From positions 1 through 59,938 of the forward strand of contig JAJXUK010000010.1 in assembly GCA_021782915.1 (NCBI GenBank): DNA of 59,938 bases. Direction: 5' to 3'. This DNA is from Actinomycetes bacterium (GTDB lineage Bacteria; Actinomycetota; Acidimicrobiia; Acidimicrobiales; RAAP-2). Made by a program: the position numbers and the translations under genes. The notes beneath the pieces are model-generated. The model ran no database searches. It worked only from the letters and a program-made list of their open reading frames with translations, and was not told where the DNA came from. Numbering within the stretch: position 1 is the first letter of the stretch; every line of letters starts with the position of its first letter. This document shows, in pieces, positions 1 to 7,961 of the stretch.

Positions 1-528
1 CCAGGAGACCCAGCCGGTGAGGATCCCGCCGAGCAGGCCGCCCACCGCGCCGCCGGCGCCGGCCACCGCGCTCCAGGCCCCCAGGGCCTTGGGCAGGCGC
101 TTGCCGTGGAAGGTCGTCACGATGATCGTCAGCGTGGCCGGCGAGAGGATCGCCCCGCCCACTCCCTGCAGCGCGCGCACCGCCACCATCTGGGTACTGG
201 TGGCGGCGAAGCCCGCCCCGATCGAGGCGAGGGTGAAGACGCCCAGGCCGACGAGGTAGACCCGGCGGCGCCCGAAGATGTCCGCGGCGCGTCCGCCCAG
301 CAGGAGGAAGCCGGCGAAGGTCAGCACGTAGGCGTTGACCACCCACTGGGCGTTCTCAATGGTGAAGTGCAGGTCGCGCTGCATCGAGGGCAGCGCGACG
401 TTGACGATCGAGACGTCCAGCACGACCATGAACTGCGCCAGGCACGCGATGCTCAGGATGATCCAGTCGGGGGCGTGTCGGTGCTGTGTGGCGCGCGGCG
501 CGTCGGATGCGGTGGACGTCTTGGCCAT
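1..528 (-). CDS. MFS drug/proton antiporter, DHA2 type (C-terminus cut by window edge)
   Basis: The reading frame is open from an ATG at 528 to the window edge (176 codons), so only the N-terminal part is present. About five membrane segments can be read. They include the MFS motif A form GGRAADIFGRRR in the loop between helices 2 and 3, and a glycine-rich motif C stretch (GAGGAVGGLLGG) near the cut. The cytosolic leader is followed by IACLAQFMVVLDVSIVNVAL, typical of helix 1 in 14-helix DHA2 exporters. These are proton-driven exporters of drugs or toxic metabolites in the plasma membrane; the substrate cannot be told from the sequence. It is divergent from ettA with only 55 bases between the starts, so the promoters must be close or overlapping. 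Confidence 0.88.
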   Translation of the reverse strand, partial: MAKTSTASDAPRATQHRHAPDWIILSIACLAQFMVVLDVSIVNVALPSMQRDLHFTIENAQWVVNAYVLTFAGFLLLGGRAADIFGRRRVYLVGLGVFTLASIGAGFAATSTQMVAVRALQGVGGAILSPATLTIIVTTFHGKRLPKALGAWSAVAGAGGAVGGLLGGILTGWVSW

Positions 529-583
529 GGTTCGCGAGCGTAACGGCCCAGCTCGGTCGCGTGACATTTGCCAGACTGGACCG

Positions 584-2263
584 GTGGCTGCCCAGTTCAT
601 CTTCACCATGCGCGACCTGCGTCGCTTCTATCCGCCAGACCGCGAGGTCCTGCGGGGCATCAACCTGTCCTTCTACCCCGGGGCCAAGATCGGCGTCATC
701 GGCCCCAACGGCTCGGGCAAGTCCTCGCTGCTGGCCATCATGGCCGGTCTGGACGACGGGTACTCGGGCGTTGCCCGCCTGACGCCGGGTTTCAGCGTGG
801 GCTTCCTGGCCCAGGAGCCCCAGCTCGACGAGAGCAAGACGGTGGTCGAGAACGTGGCCGACGGCCTGGGCGAGCAGCGCGACCTGCTGGCGCGCTACAA
901 CGAGGTCTGCGCGCGATTCGCGAACCCGGACGCCGACGTCGACGCGCTGCTGACAGAGCAGGCCGACCTGCAGACGCGCATCGACGCGCTCGGCGCCTGG
1001 GACCTGGAGCGCACCCTGGAGATCGCCATGGACGCGCTCAATCTGCCCCCGGCCGATTCAGCGGTGACGATCCTCTCGGGCGGTGAACGCCGGCGCGTGG
1101 CCCTGTGCCGGCTGCTGCTGTCCAAGCCCGATCTGCTGTTGCTGGACGAGCCGACGAACCACCTGGACGCCGAGTCGGTGGCCTGGCTGGAGCGCACCCT
1201 GCAGGGATACCCCGGCACGGTGGTGGCCATCACGCACGACCGCTACTTCCTCGACAACGCGGCCAGCTGGATCCTCGAGCTGGACCGCGGCTACGGCATC
1301 CCGTGGGAGGGCAACTACTCGTCCTGGCTCGAGCAGAAGCAGGCTCGCCTGGCGGCCGAGGAGAAGGTCGACTCGGCCCGTCAGGCGGCCCTGGCCCGCG
1401 AGCTCGAGTGGATCCGCATGTCCCCGCGCGCGCGCCAGTCCAAGGGCAAGGCCCGGGTGAACGCGTTCAACGAGCTGGTGGCCCAGTCCGAGGCCGCCGA
1501 GCGGCGCCCCGAGAAGGTCGAGATCGCCATCCCGCCGGGTCCGCGCCTGGGTGAACTCGTCGTGAACGCCGAGCACCTCTCGAAGGGATTCGAGGACCGG
1601 CTCTTGATCGAGGACCTGTCCTTTCTCCTGCCCCCGGGGGGCATCGTGGGCGTGATCGGCCCCAACGGGGCGGGCAAGACCACCCTCTTTCGCATGCTCA
1701 TCGGCGCCGAGACGCCCGACGCCGGCACGATCCAGGTCGGGCCGAGCGTCGTCTTCGCCTACGTCGACCAGTCGCGCGATGATCTGGACGCCACCGCGAG
1801 CGTCTTCGACGAGATCTCCGGCGGCGACGAGCGCATCGTGGTGGGCACCCGCGAGCTGCACGCGCGCGCCTACGTGGCCAGCTTCGGCTTCAAGGGCTCG
1901 GACCAGCAGAAGAGGGTCGGGGAGATCTCCGGGGGCGAGCGCAATCGAGTCCAGCTGGCCAAGGTGCTGCGTCGCGGGGGCAACGTGCTCCTGCTGGACG
2001 AGCCGACCAACGACCTCGACGTGGACACCCTGCGCGCCCTCGAGGACGCCCTGCTGGACTTCCCGGGCTGCGCCGTGGTGATCAGCCACGACCGGTGGTT
2101 CCTCGACCGCATCGCGACCCACGTGCTGGCCTTCGAGGGTGACTCGCAGGTGCGCTGGTTCGAGGGCAACTTCTCGGACTACGAGGCCGATCGGCACAAG
2201 CGTCTGGGCACTGACGCCGACCAGCCTCACCGGATGCGCTACAAGCCCCTGACGCGCTCCTAG
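584..2263 (+). CDS. ettA: Energy-dependent translational throttle protein, ABC-F ATPase EttA
   Basis: The product is 559 residues, close to the 555 of E. coli EttA. The GTG at 584 was chosen because the protein then begins VAAQFIFTMRDL, matching the family N-terminus; upstream Met codons lie in unrelated sequence. It has two ABC cassettes and no membrane domain. The first has Walker A GPNGSGKSS at about residue 40, signature LSGGERRRVAL near 163 and LLLDEPTNHLD after it; the second has GPNGAGKTT near 359 and ISGGERNRV near 447. EttA binds the ribosomal E site and gates entry into the elongation cycle according to the ATP/ADP ratio. The basic linker region around 270-310 is the family's P-site tRNA-interaction motif. 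The gene stands alone. Confidence 0.95.
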   Translation: MAAQFIFTMRDLRRFYPPDREVLRGINLSFYPGAKIGVIGPNGSGKSSLLAIMAGLDDGYSGVARLTPGFSVGFLAQEPQLDESKTVVENVADGLGEQRDLLARYNEVCARFANPDADVDALLTEQADLQTRIDALGAWDLERTLEIAMDALNLPPADSAVTILSGGERRRVALCRLLLSKPDLLLLDEPTNHLDAESVAWLERTLQGYPGTVVAITHDRYFLDNAASWILELDRGYGIPWEGNYSSWLEQKQARLAAEEKVDSARQAALARELEWIRMSPRARQSKGKARVNAFNELVAQSEAAERRPEKVEIAIPPGPRLGELVVNAEHLSKGFEDRLLIEDLSFLLPPGGIVGVIGPNGAGKTTLFRMLIGAETPDAGTIQVGPSVVFAYVDQSRDDLDATASVFDEISGGDERIVVGTRELHARAYVASFGFKGSDQQKRVGEISGGERNRVQLAKVLRRGGNVLLLDEPTNDLDVDTLRALEDALLDFPGCAVVISHDRWFLDRIATHVLAFEGDSQVRWFEGNFSDYEADRHKRLGTDADQPHRMRYKPLTRS

Positions 2264-2292
2264 TCCCGGCGCGGAGTGGCCGGCTCAGCACG

Positions 2293-2310
2293 TGCTCACT
2301 AGGGTGAGCA
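2293..2310. promoter_or_regulatory. Inverted repeat in front of the SDR gene, candidate operator
   Basis: Perfect 7-base arms TGCTCAC and GTGAGCA flank TAGG. The centre overlaps TAGGGT, which fits an actinobacterial -10 box (TANNNT), and the ATG at 2329 lies 18 bases downstream. This suggests a TetR-type operator over a promoter. The repeat could instead act as a weak terminator for ettA, but there is no T tract. Confidence 0.4.
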
Positions 2311-2328
2311 TCGTCGAGAGGAGTCGTC

Positions 2329-3087
2329 ATGGGCAGCTTTGACGGCAAGGTCGCCATCGTCACCGGCGGCGGTTCGGGGATCGGTCGCGCGGTCTGCCTG
2401 CAGCTCGCCGCCGAGGGCGCTCACGTGGTGGTCGCGGACCTCAAGGCCGAGCGCGCCCAGGGCGTGGCCGATGAGATCCAGGGGGCCGGTGGGGCGGCCA
2501 CGGCCCAGGTGGGGGACCTGTCGGACCCGGCGGTGGTCACCCGGGTCGTCGAGGAGACGATCGGCACCCGCGGCCAGATCGACGTGCTGGTGGCCAACGC
2601 CGGGATCATGGACGACATGAGCGGGCCCGACGAGGTCAGCGATGAGATCTGGGAGCGTTTGCTGCGCGTCAACTTGACCGCGCCCTTCCTGTTGACGCGA
2701 GCCGTCTCGCGCCACATGCTGGCCCGCGGGCGCGGCGCGATCGTCTACACCGACTCCGAGGCCGGACTACGCGGCTCGGCCGCGGGCACCGCCTACAGCG
2801 TCTCCAAGCACGGCCTTGTCGGGCTCATGCGCTCGGGCGCCGTGCTGTTTCGCAACCGTGGGGTCCGCGTGAACGCCGTGGCCCCGGGCGGGGTGATGAC
2901 GAACCTCGAGGTCCACATGAACATGGAGTCCGAGGGGCTGAAGGCCCTCGGCGCCTACCAGTCCGGCATCGGGCGCGTCGCCCAGCCCGAGGAGGTCGCC
3001 GCGGTCATCGTCTTCCTCGCCTCGGATGCGGCCAGCAACGTCAGTGGCGCGCTGGTGCCGGTGGACAACGGGTGGTCGGCGAGCTGA
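2329..3087 (+). CDS. Short-chain dehydrogenase/reductase (SDR, FabG-like)
   Basis: A 252-residue classical SDR. It has the NAD(P)-binding TGGGSGIGRA motif at residues 12-21, NAG (about 90), and the catalytic YxxxK as YSVSK around 158-162. An acidic residue after beta-2 (VVVADLK) favours NAD(H). A good Shine-Dalgarno (GAGAGGAG) precedes the ATG. It oxidises or reduces a hydroxyl/keto group in the cytosol; the substrate is not predictable from sequence. The C-terminal VDNGWSAS is the usual SDR end, so it is complete. Kynureninase follows after 64 bases on the same strand. Confidence 0.88.
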   Translation: MGSFDGKVAIVTGGGSGIGRAVCLQLAAEGAHVVVADLKAERAQGVADEIQGAGGAATAQVGDLSDPAVVTRVVEETIGTRGQIDVLVANAGIMDDMSGPDEVSDEIWERLLRVNLTAPFLLTRAVSRHMLARGRGAIVYTDSEAGLRGSAAGTAYSVSKHGLVGLMRSGAVLFRNRGVRVNAVAPGGVMTNLEVHMNMESEGLKALGAYQSGIGRVAQPEEVAAVIVFLASDAASNVSGALVPVDNGWSAS

Positions 3088-3151
3088 GGAGCACGCGGGG
3101 CGCCGTCGCGGGCGTTCTAGTGTCGGGGGCGCTGGAGCTGAAGGAGACGAC

Positions 3152-4384
3152 GTGACCACTCGTGAGGACTGCGTGGGCCTGGACAGCGTGGACTCGCTCG
3201 GCGCGCTGCGCGATGAGTTCGTCCTGCGCGACTCGCAGGTCTACCTCGACGGCAACTCGCTCGGGCCCCTGACGCGCTCGGCGGCCGCGCGCGTGCGACG
3301 GGTCGTCGAGCATGAGTGGGCCGAAGGACTCGTCATCAGCTGGGGCGGGGCCGGTTGGATGGGCGCCCCGACGCGCCTGGGCGAGCGCCTCGCCCCCCTG
3401 CTGGGCGCGCGCGCCGGCGAGGTGGTGGTGGCCGACACGCTGACCATCAGCCTGGCCAAGCTCATCGGGGGCGCGCTCGCGCTGCGACCCGAGCGGCACG
3501 TGCTCCTCACCGACGCGGCCAACTTCCACTCCGACGTCTACATCTCTCGGGCCATGGCCCGTCGGGCCGGGCGCGAGGTGCGCGTGGCGACCATTGACCG
3601 CAACCGTCTCGAGGAGTACCTCGACGACGAGGTCGCCCTCGTGGTCCTCACGCACGTGGACTTTCGCACGGGTGAGATGCTCGACCTGGCTGGGGTGACC
3701 GAGAAGGTGCACGCGGCCGGAGCCCTAATGCTGTGGGACTTCGCGCACTCCATCGGGGCCGTGCCCCTCGACGTGACCGGAGCCCACGTGGACTTCGCGG
3801 CCGGGTGCACGTACAAGTACCTCAACGCGGGTCCCGGTGCCCCGGGCTTTCTCTACGTGCGCTCGTCCTGGCAGGGCGTGATCGAGAACCCGCTGCCCGG
3901 CTGGCTGGGCCACGCCCGACCCTTCGACTTCGACCTCGAGTACGTGCCGGCACCGGGGATGCAGGCCTTCGTGACCTCGTCTCCGCCCATCGTGGCCCTG
4001 GCCGCCCTGGACGGGGCCCTGGAGGTCTGGGACCGCGTGACCATCGACCAGGTGCGCGCCAAGAGCCTGGTGCTGACCGACCTGTTCATCGACCTGCTGG
4101 GCGAGCGCCTGCCGGGCGTGTTCGAGGTGGTGACCCCCACCGAGCACGCCCGGCGCGGCTCGCAGGTCTCGCTGCGCTTCCATCACGCCTACGGCCTCGT
4201 CCAGGCGCTCATCGAACGCGGGGTGATCGGTGACTTCCGCGACCCGGACATCGCGCGCTTCGGCTTCGCGCCGCTGTACCTGCGCTACGTCGACGTCTTT
4301 GACGCGGTGGAGCACTTCGTCCAGGTGGTCACGGGCGAGGAGTACCTCGCGCCGCGCTTCGCGGTGCGCCACGCGGTCACTTGA
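3152..4384 (+). CDS. kynU: Kynureninase
   Basis: PLP enzyme (410 residues) that cleaves kynurenine to anthranilate and alanine, or 3-hydroxykynurenine to 3-hydroxyanthranilate. The N-terminal YLDGNSLGPL signature, the DFAHSIGAVPLD motif and the PLP lysine in CTYKYLN (about K222) identify the family. GTG at 3152 is preferred because AAGGAGACGAC lies just upstream and the protein then starts at the usual distance from YLDGNSLG; an upstream ATG at 3026 would overlap the SDR gene. No tryptophan 2,3-dioxygenase or kynurenine formamidase is present in the window. It therefore works with genes elsewhere, in tryptophan breakdown or de novo NAD synthesis. It ends 7 bases from the convergent purU. Confidence 0.93.
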   Translation: MTTREDCVGLDSVDSLGALRDEFVLRDSQVYLDGNSLGPLTRSAAARVRRVVEHEWAEGLVISWGGAGWMGAPTRLGERLAPLLGARAGEVVVADTLTISLAKLIGGALALRPERHVLLTDAANFHSDVYISRAMARRAGREVRVATIDRNRLEEYLDDEVALVVLTHVDFRTGEMLDLAGVTEKVHAAGALMLWDFAHSIGAVPLDVTGAHVDFAAGCTYKYLNAGPGAPGFLYVRSSWQGVIENPLPGWLGHARPFDFDLEYVPAPGMQAFVTSSPPIVALAALDGALEVWDRVTIDQVRAKSLVLTDLFIDLLGERLPGVFEVVTPTEHARRGSQVSLRFHHAYGLVQALIERGVIGDFRDPDIARFGFAPLYLRYVDVFDAVEHFVQVVTGEEYLAPRFAVRHAVT

Positions 4385-4391
4385 TCACCGG

Positions 4392-5237
4392 TCACGGGGA
4401 GAAGACCACCGTGCGCGCCCCGACCAGGGCCACGCGGTCCTCGCTCATCAGACGTACCGCGCGCGCGAGCACCGTGCGCTCCACGTCGCGGCCCAGGCTG
4501 ATCATGTCCTCGGGCCGGTGCGCGTGGCTGACGCGCACGACGTCCTGCTCGATGATCGGGCCCTCGTCCAGATCCGAGGTGACGAAGTGGGCGGTCGCCC
4601 CGATGAGTTTCACCCCGCGCTCGTGGGCCTGGTGGTAGGGGCGCGCGCCGCGAAAGCCCGGCAGGAACGAGTGATGGATGTTGATGAGGCGCCCGCGCAG
4701 GGCCTCGCAGAGCGGGGCTGAGAGGATCTGCATGTAGCGCGCCAGGACCACGAAGTCGGCCCGGTAGTCCTCGACGAGCTCGAGCAGGCGCGCCTCGGCG
4801 GCGGCTCTGGTGGTCCCCGAGACGGGAACCTCGTGGAAGGCGACGTCGTAGCGCGCCGCCAGGCCCGCGCAGTCCGGGTGATTGGACACGACGGCCACGA
4901 TGTCCAGGGCCAGGTCTTCCTGTTCGGTCCGGTAGAGCAGGTCGGCCAGACAGTGATCGGCGCGCGAGACCATGACGATGGCTCGTCGGCGCTCGTGCTC
5001 GTGGCGCAGCCCGAGCGCGGGCTCGAGGTGCGCGAGGTCCGCCTCGAGGCGCGCGAGGACCTCGGGCTGGCTGGCCGGGCTCTCGAAGCGGGTGCGCATG
5101 CAAAAGACCCCGCTCTCGGGGTCGGTGAACTGGTCGTTCTCCAGGATGTTGCCGCGCACGGCGACGATCGCCCCGCTCGCCGCGTGCACGATGCCGGCCC
5201 GGTCGACGCAGCGCAGCGTCATGACGTAGGCGTTCAT
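4392..5237 (-). CDS. purU: Formyltetrahydrofolate deformylase
   Basis: Hydrolyses 10-formyl-THF to THF plus formate, balancing the one-carbon pool and supplying formate. The 281 residues comprise an N-terminal ACT domain (about 1-80, VMTLRCVDRAGIVHAASGAI) and a C-terminal formyltransferase-fold domain. In the latter the INIHHSFLPGF motif and the later Asp in VTSDLDEGPII match the catalytic Asn-His-Asp set. Full length for the family. It lies 3 bases downstream of the 3-hydroxyacyl-CoA dehydrogenase on the same strand, so the two are probably cotranscribed. The functional link between them is not obvious. Confidence 0.94.
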   Translation of the reverse strand: MNAYVMTLRCVDRAGIVHAASGAIVAVRGNILENDQFTDPESGVFCMRTRFESPASQPEVLARLEADLAHLEPALGLRHEHERRRAIVMVSRADHCLADLLYRTEQEDLALDIVAVVSNHPDCAGLAARYDVAFHEVPVSGTTRAAAEARLLELVEDYRADFVVLARYMQILSAPLCEALRGRLINIHHSFLPGFRGARPYHQAHERGVKLIGATAHFVTSDLDEGPIIEQDVVRVSHAHRPEDMISLGRDVERTVLARAVRLMSEDRVALVGARTVVFSP

Positions 5238-5240
5238 CGG

Positions 5241-6092
5241 CTACTTGTAGGCGTAGAACCCCTGGCCCGACTTGCGCCCGAGCAGTCCGGCCTGCACCAT
5301 GCGACTCAGCAGTGGCGGCGGGGCCAGGTGGCTCTCCTTGAACTCGGCGTAGAGCGAGTCGGCCACGGCCAGGGTCGTGTCCAGGCCAATGAGGTCGGTC
5401 AGAGCGAGTGGGCCCATGGGGTGAGCACAGCCCACGACCATGCCGGTGTCGATGTCGTCGGCGGTGGCGAATCCCGACTCGAGCATGCGAATGGCCGACA
5501 GCAGGTACGGGATCAGCAGCGCGTTGACGACGAAGCCGGCTCGATCCTTGGAGGCGATGACGCGCTTGTTCAGCACGCCGGTCGCGTAGTCGCCCACGCG
5601 CTGGGTCGTCTCGGCCGAGGTCAGCAGCGAGGAGATCACCTCGACCAGGCGCAGCACGGGCACGGGGTTGAAGAAGTGCATGCCGATGACCTGCTCGGGA
5701 CGGCGCGTGGCCATGGCGAGCTTGATGATCGGGATCGAGGACGTGTTGGTGGCCAGGATCGCCTTGGGGTCGCTGACGACGGCGTCGAGGCGCTTGAAGA
5801 CCTGGATCTTGATGGCCTCGTCCTCGGCGACGGCCTCGACGACGAGCTGGCGGTCGGCCAGACGGGTGAAGTCCTCGGTGAAGCTGAGGTTGCCGCGTGC
5901 GCGGTTGGCCTCCTCCTCGGGGACCTTGCCCGAGGCCACGGCCCGGCTCAGGGACTTCTCGATGCGGGCCACGCCGGCGGCCAGGGCCTCCGCGTTGCGC
6001 TCGACGACGATGACGTCCGCCCCGGCGCGCGCGGCCACCTCGGCGATGCCCGATCCCATCAGGCCGCAGCCCACTACACCAATCCGCTCCAC
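5241..6092 (-). CDS. 3-hydroxybutyryl-CoA / 3-hydroxyacyl-CoA dehydrogenase
   Basis: NAD(P)-dependent oxidation of L-3-hydroxyacyl-CoA to 3-ketoacyl-CoA, in beta-oxidation or butyrate/PHB-type metabolism. The Rossmann motif GVVGCGLMGSG is at the N-terminus, the catalytic region reads GMHFFNPVPVLRLVEV, and the C-terminal HCDH domain contains GCAHPMGPLALTDLIGLD. I chose the GTG at 6092 (283 residues, VERIGVVG) because GGGAGG lies 5 bases upstream; an ATG at 6116 would add eight residues and has no ribosome site. The stand-alone single-domain form resembles Hbd/PaaH/FadB2 rather than the FadB fusion. It precedes purU. Confidence 0.92.
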   Translation of the reverse strand: MERIGVVGCGLMGSGIAEVAARAGADVIVVERNAEALAAGVARIEKSLSRAVASGKVPEEEANRARGNLSFTEDFTRLADRQLVVEAVAEDEAIKIQVFKRLDAVVSDPKAILATNTSSIPIIKLAMATRRPEQVIGMHFFNPVPVLRLVEVISSLLTSAETTQRVGDYATGVLNKRVIASKDRAGFVVNALLIPYLLSAIRMLESGFATADDIDTGMVVGCAHPMGPLALTDLIGLDTTLAVADSLYAEFKESHLAPPPLLSRMVQAGLLGRKSGQGFYAYK

Positions 6093-6227
6093 GGGGACCT
6101 CCCAGTCCGATGGCACTGCTCACGCGAGCCGTCCCGAGTGTAGGTCGGCTCGGACCCGGGGCCATCGGGGCCACGCCTTCAGTACCATGGGCCCGGAGGC
6201 GCGCCGGCGCCGGAGAGGTGTGCGCAG

Positions 6228-6710
6228 ATGGAAACCGTCAACGTGATCATCGAGATCCCGCGGGGCAGTCAGAACAAGTACGAGTACGACCACGAGACGA
6301 ACACGATGTACCTGGACCGGCACCTGGTGGTCTCGATGGGATATCCGGCCGAGTACGGCTTCATCCCCGACACGCTGAGCGGCGACGGCGACCCCCTCGA
6401 CGTGCTGGTGCTCACGCAGTTCCCGACGTTCCCGGGCTGTCTGATCAAGGCCCGGATCCTGGGCATGGTCAACATGAGCGACGAGAAGGGCGAGGACTTC
6501 AAGCTGCTGGCCGTGCCGGCCTACGACAAGGCCTGGCGCGACGCGCTCGACATCGATGACGTGCCCAAGGCCGACAAGGACCGCATCGCGCACTTCTTCA
6601 CCGTCTACAAGGACCTGGACGAGGGCAAGTGGTCCAAGGTCGAGAACTGGGTGGGCCGCGAGGCCGCCCTGGCCGAGCTCGCCAAGTCCGTGGAACGCTT
6701 CACCCGCTAG
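6228..6710 (+). CDS. ppa: Inorganic pyrophosphatase, family I
   Basis: Soluble Mg-dependent enzyme splitting PPi to phosphate, pulling biosynthetic reactions forward. The 160 residues are typical of bacterial hexameric family I enzymes. The signature GDGDPLDVLVL holds the metal-binding aspartates; IPRGSQNKYEYD, YPAEYGFIPDT and a late FFTVYKDLDEGKWSK segment complete the active site. ATG at 6228 has GGAGAGG upstream. It is divergent from the 3-hydroxyacyl-CoA dehydrogenase (about 135 bases between starts) and is followed after 8 bases by an uncharacterised membrane protein. Confidence 0.97.
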   Translation: METVNVIIEIPRGSQNKYEYDHETNTMYLDRHLVVSMGYPAEYGFIPDTLSGDGDPLDVLVLTQFPTFPGCLIKARILGMVNMSDEKGEDFKLLAVPAYDKAWRDALDIDDVPKADKDRIAHFFTVYKDLDEGKWSKVENWVGREAALAELAKSVERFTR

Positions 6711-6718
6711 GTTCGGGT

Positions 6719-7336
6719 GTGGTGGAGAGCACCACGACGGACCCGCTCGGTGCCACGCGGCGCCGCCTGGTGGCGAGCCAGGCGGCGTTCTTTGCGTTGC
6801 TCGCACTGTGCATCGTGATCGATCACTCGGCCCAGGCCCAGCGCAACGGCATCTCCTTCTACGGGGTGGACCACGAGACGATTGGCGTCATCGCGGCCGC
6901 CTACGTGGTGATCTCCTGGGGCATGTGGGGCATGGCCGGCGCCGTGGGCGCCGCGGGTGCTCCGGCGGGCCTCGCCCAGGCGGTGAAGGCCGTCGCGCTC
7001 TTTCCCTACGTGATCCTGGTGACGCCCTACACGGCGGGCACCCTCATGAACTGGACCCACATGACCGCGGGCGTGATCATGGCCCTCATCCAGATGGCCA
7101 TCGCACTGGGTCTGCTGAGTCGGGACCGTGGGGCAGCACCCGGGCTCGCCTTCGCCGTGCAGCTGGCCGGGGGCATCCTGGCCGCCCTGTCGCTGCCGAA
7201 CTGGCACTTCGGCTACCTGCTCCAGGGCGAGGTGACCTTTCAGATCGGCTTCGCCGCGGTGGCCCTGCAGTGGCTGCGCGCCCTGGCCCCGCTCGCCGAG
7301 GCGCGCGCTCAGTCGCCCGAGCGCACCATCGAGTAG
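6719..7336 (+). CDS. Uncharacterised integral membrane protein
   Basis: I do not recognise the family. The 205 residues contain about six hydrophobic segments (residues near 20-35, 55-85, 95-115, 120-140, 150-168 and 175-195) and no signal peptide, nucleotide-binding or metal motif. Start is GTG 6719 or the adjacent GTG 6722, only 8-11 bases after ppa, which implies cotranscription with it. The longer in-frame start at 6629 lies inside ppa and is unlikely. The last 28 bases overlap the 3' end of the convergent TetR-family gene. Confidence 0.6.
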   Translation: MVESTTTDPLGATRRRLVASQAAFFALLALCIVIDHSAQAQRNGISFYGVDHETIGVIAAAYVVISWGMWGMAGAVGAAGAPAGLAQAVKAVALFPYVILVTPYTAGTLMNWTHMTAGVIMALIQMAIALGLLSRDRGAAPGLAFAVQLAGGILAALSLPNWHFGYLLQGEVTFQIGFAAVALQWLRALAPLAEARAQSPERTIE

Positions 7337-7902
7337 GCGATGGTGCGCAGCGCGCGCAGCCAGTCCTCCTCGGAGATGGCCAGGTTCTGCTCGCCCTGCA
7401 GGGAGATCTGACCGAAGAACAGCGCGTACCACACCCGCGCGAAGGCGATCGCGGTGATGCCCTCGGCGAGCAGGCCCTTCTCCTCCAGCGGGCTGACCCA
7501 GTGCACGATCAGCTCACCGGCCTCCTCCTTGGCCGCCATGATGCCGGCCGAGGCGGCCTCGTTGTGTCGGGCGAAGGACATGGACTCGATGCGCACGAGG
7601 CGGTTCTCGGTGCGCTCGGGAGCCTGAGCGTCATCGATCATCTCCTCGAGCGCCCGGCGCAGGTCCGGGGCGCTGTGCACCTCGCGCAGGGGGCTCGTGA
7701 AGGCCTCGGCCTGGCCCAGCAGGACCTGGCGGTAGCGGTGCACCAGGGTCGCCGCGATGAGGCCCTCGCGGTCCTCGAAGTAGCTGTAGAGCAGGGCCAC
7801 GGAGATGCCCGCCTCCATCGCCACCCGCTTGACCCGGAACTGGGTCAGGCCGTTGCGCTCGATCTCGTGGGCGGCGGCCTCGAGGATCTTGTCCCGGGTC
7901 AC
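7309..7902 (-). CDS. TetR-family transcriptional regulator
   Basis: 197 residues. The N-terminal TetR helix-turn-helix spans about residues 5-50, with VKRVAMEAGISVALLYSYFEDREGLIAA as the recognition region (given here as span about 24-51, key residues GISVALLYSYF). The C-terminal ligand domain is unassigned. Start is a GTG at 7902 without a strong ribosome site. It lies upstream of the E2 gene in reverse order (its 5' end faces 7961), so it is transcribed away from E2's 3' end on the same strand. The palindrome at 2293-2310 is too far away to assign to it. Typical role: local repressor responding to a small lipophilic ligand. Confidence 0.85.
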   Translation of the reverse strand: MTRDKILEAAAHEIERNGLTQFRVKRVAMEAGISVALLYSYFEDREGLIAATLVHRYRQVLLGQAEAFTSPLREVHSAPDLRRALEEMIDDAQAPERTENRLVRIESMSFARHNEAASAGIMAAKEEAGELIVHWVSPLEEKGLLAEGITAIAFARVWYALFFGQISLQGEQNLAISEEDWLRALRTIAYSMVRSGD

Positions 7903-7961
7903 GCAGGAAGGATACCCCGGCCCCGCGCCGGTCTCCGGGGCCTCGTCGGGGGCGGGCCCGC

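Noticed and set aside
1058-2230. 390-codon open frame on the minus strand inside ettA
   Set aside because: It is antisense to a clearly conserved ABC-F gene, its translation is low-complexity and matches no family. High GC makes such antisense frames common.
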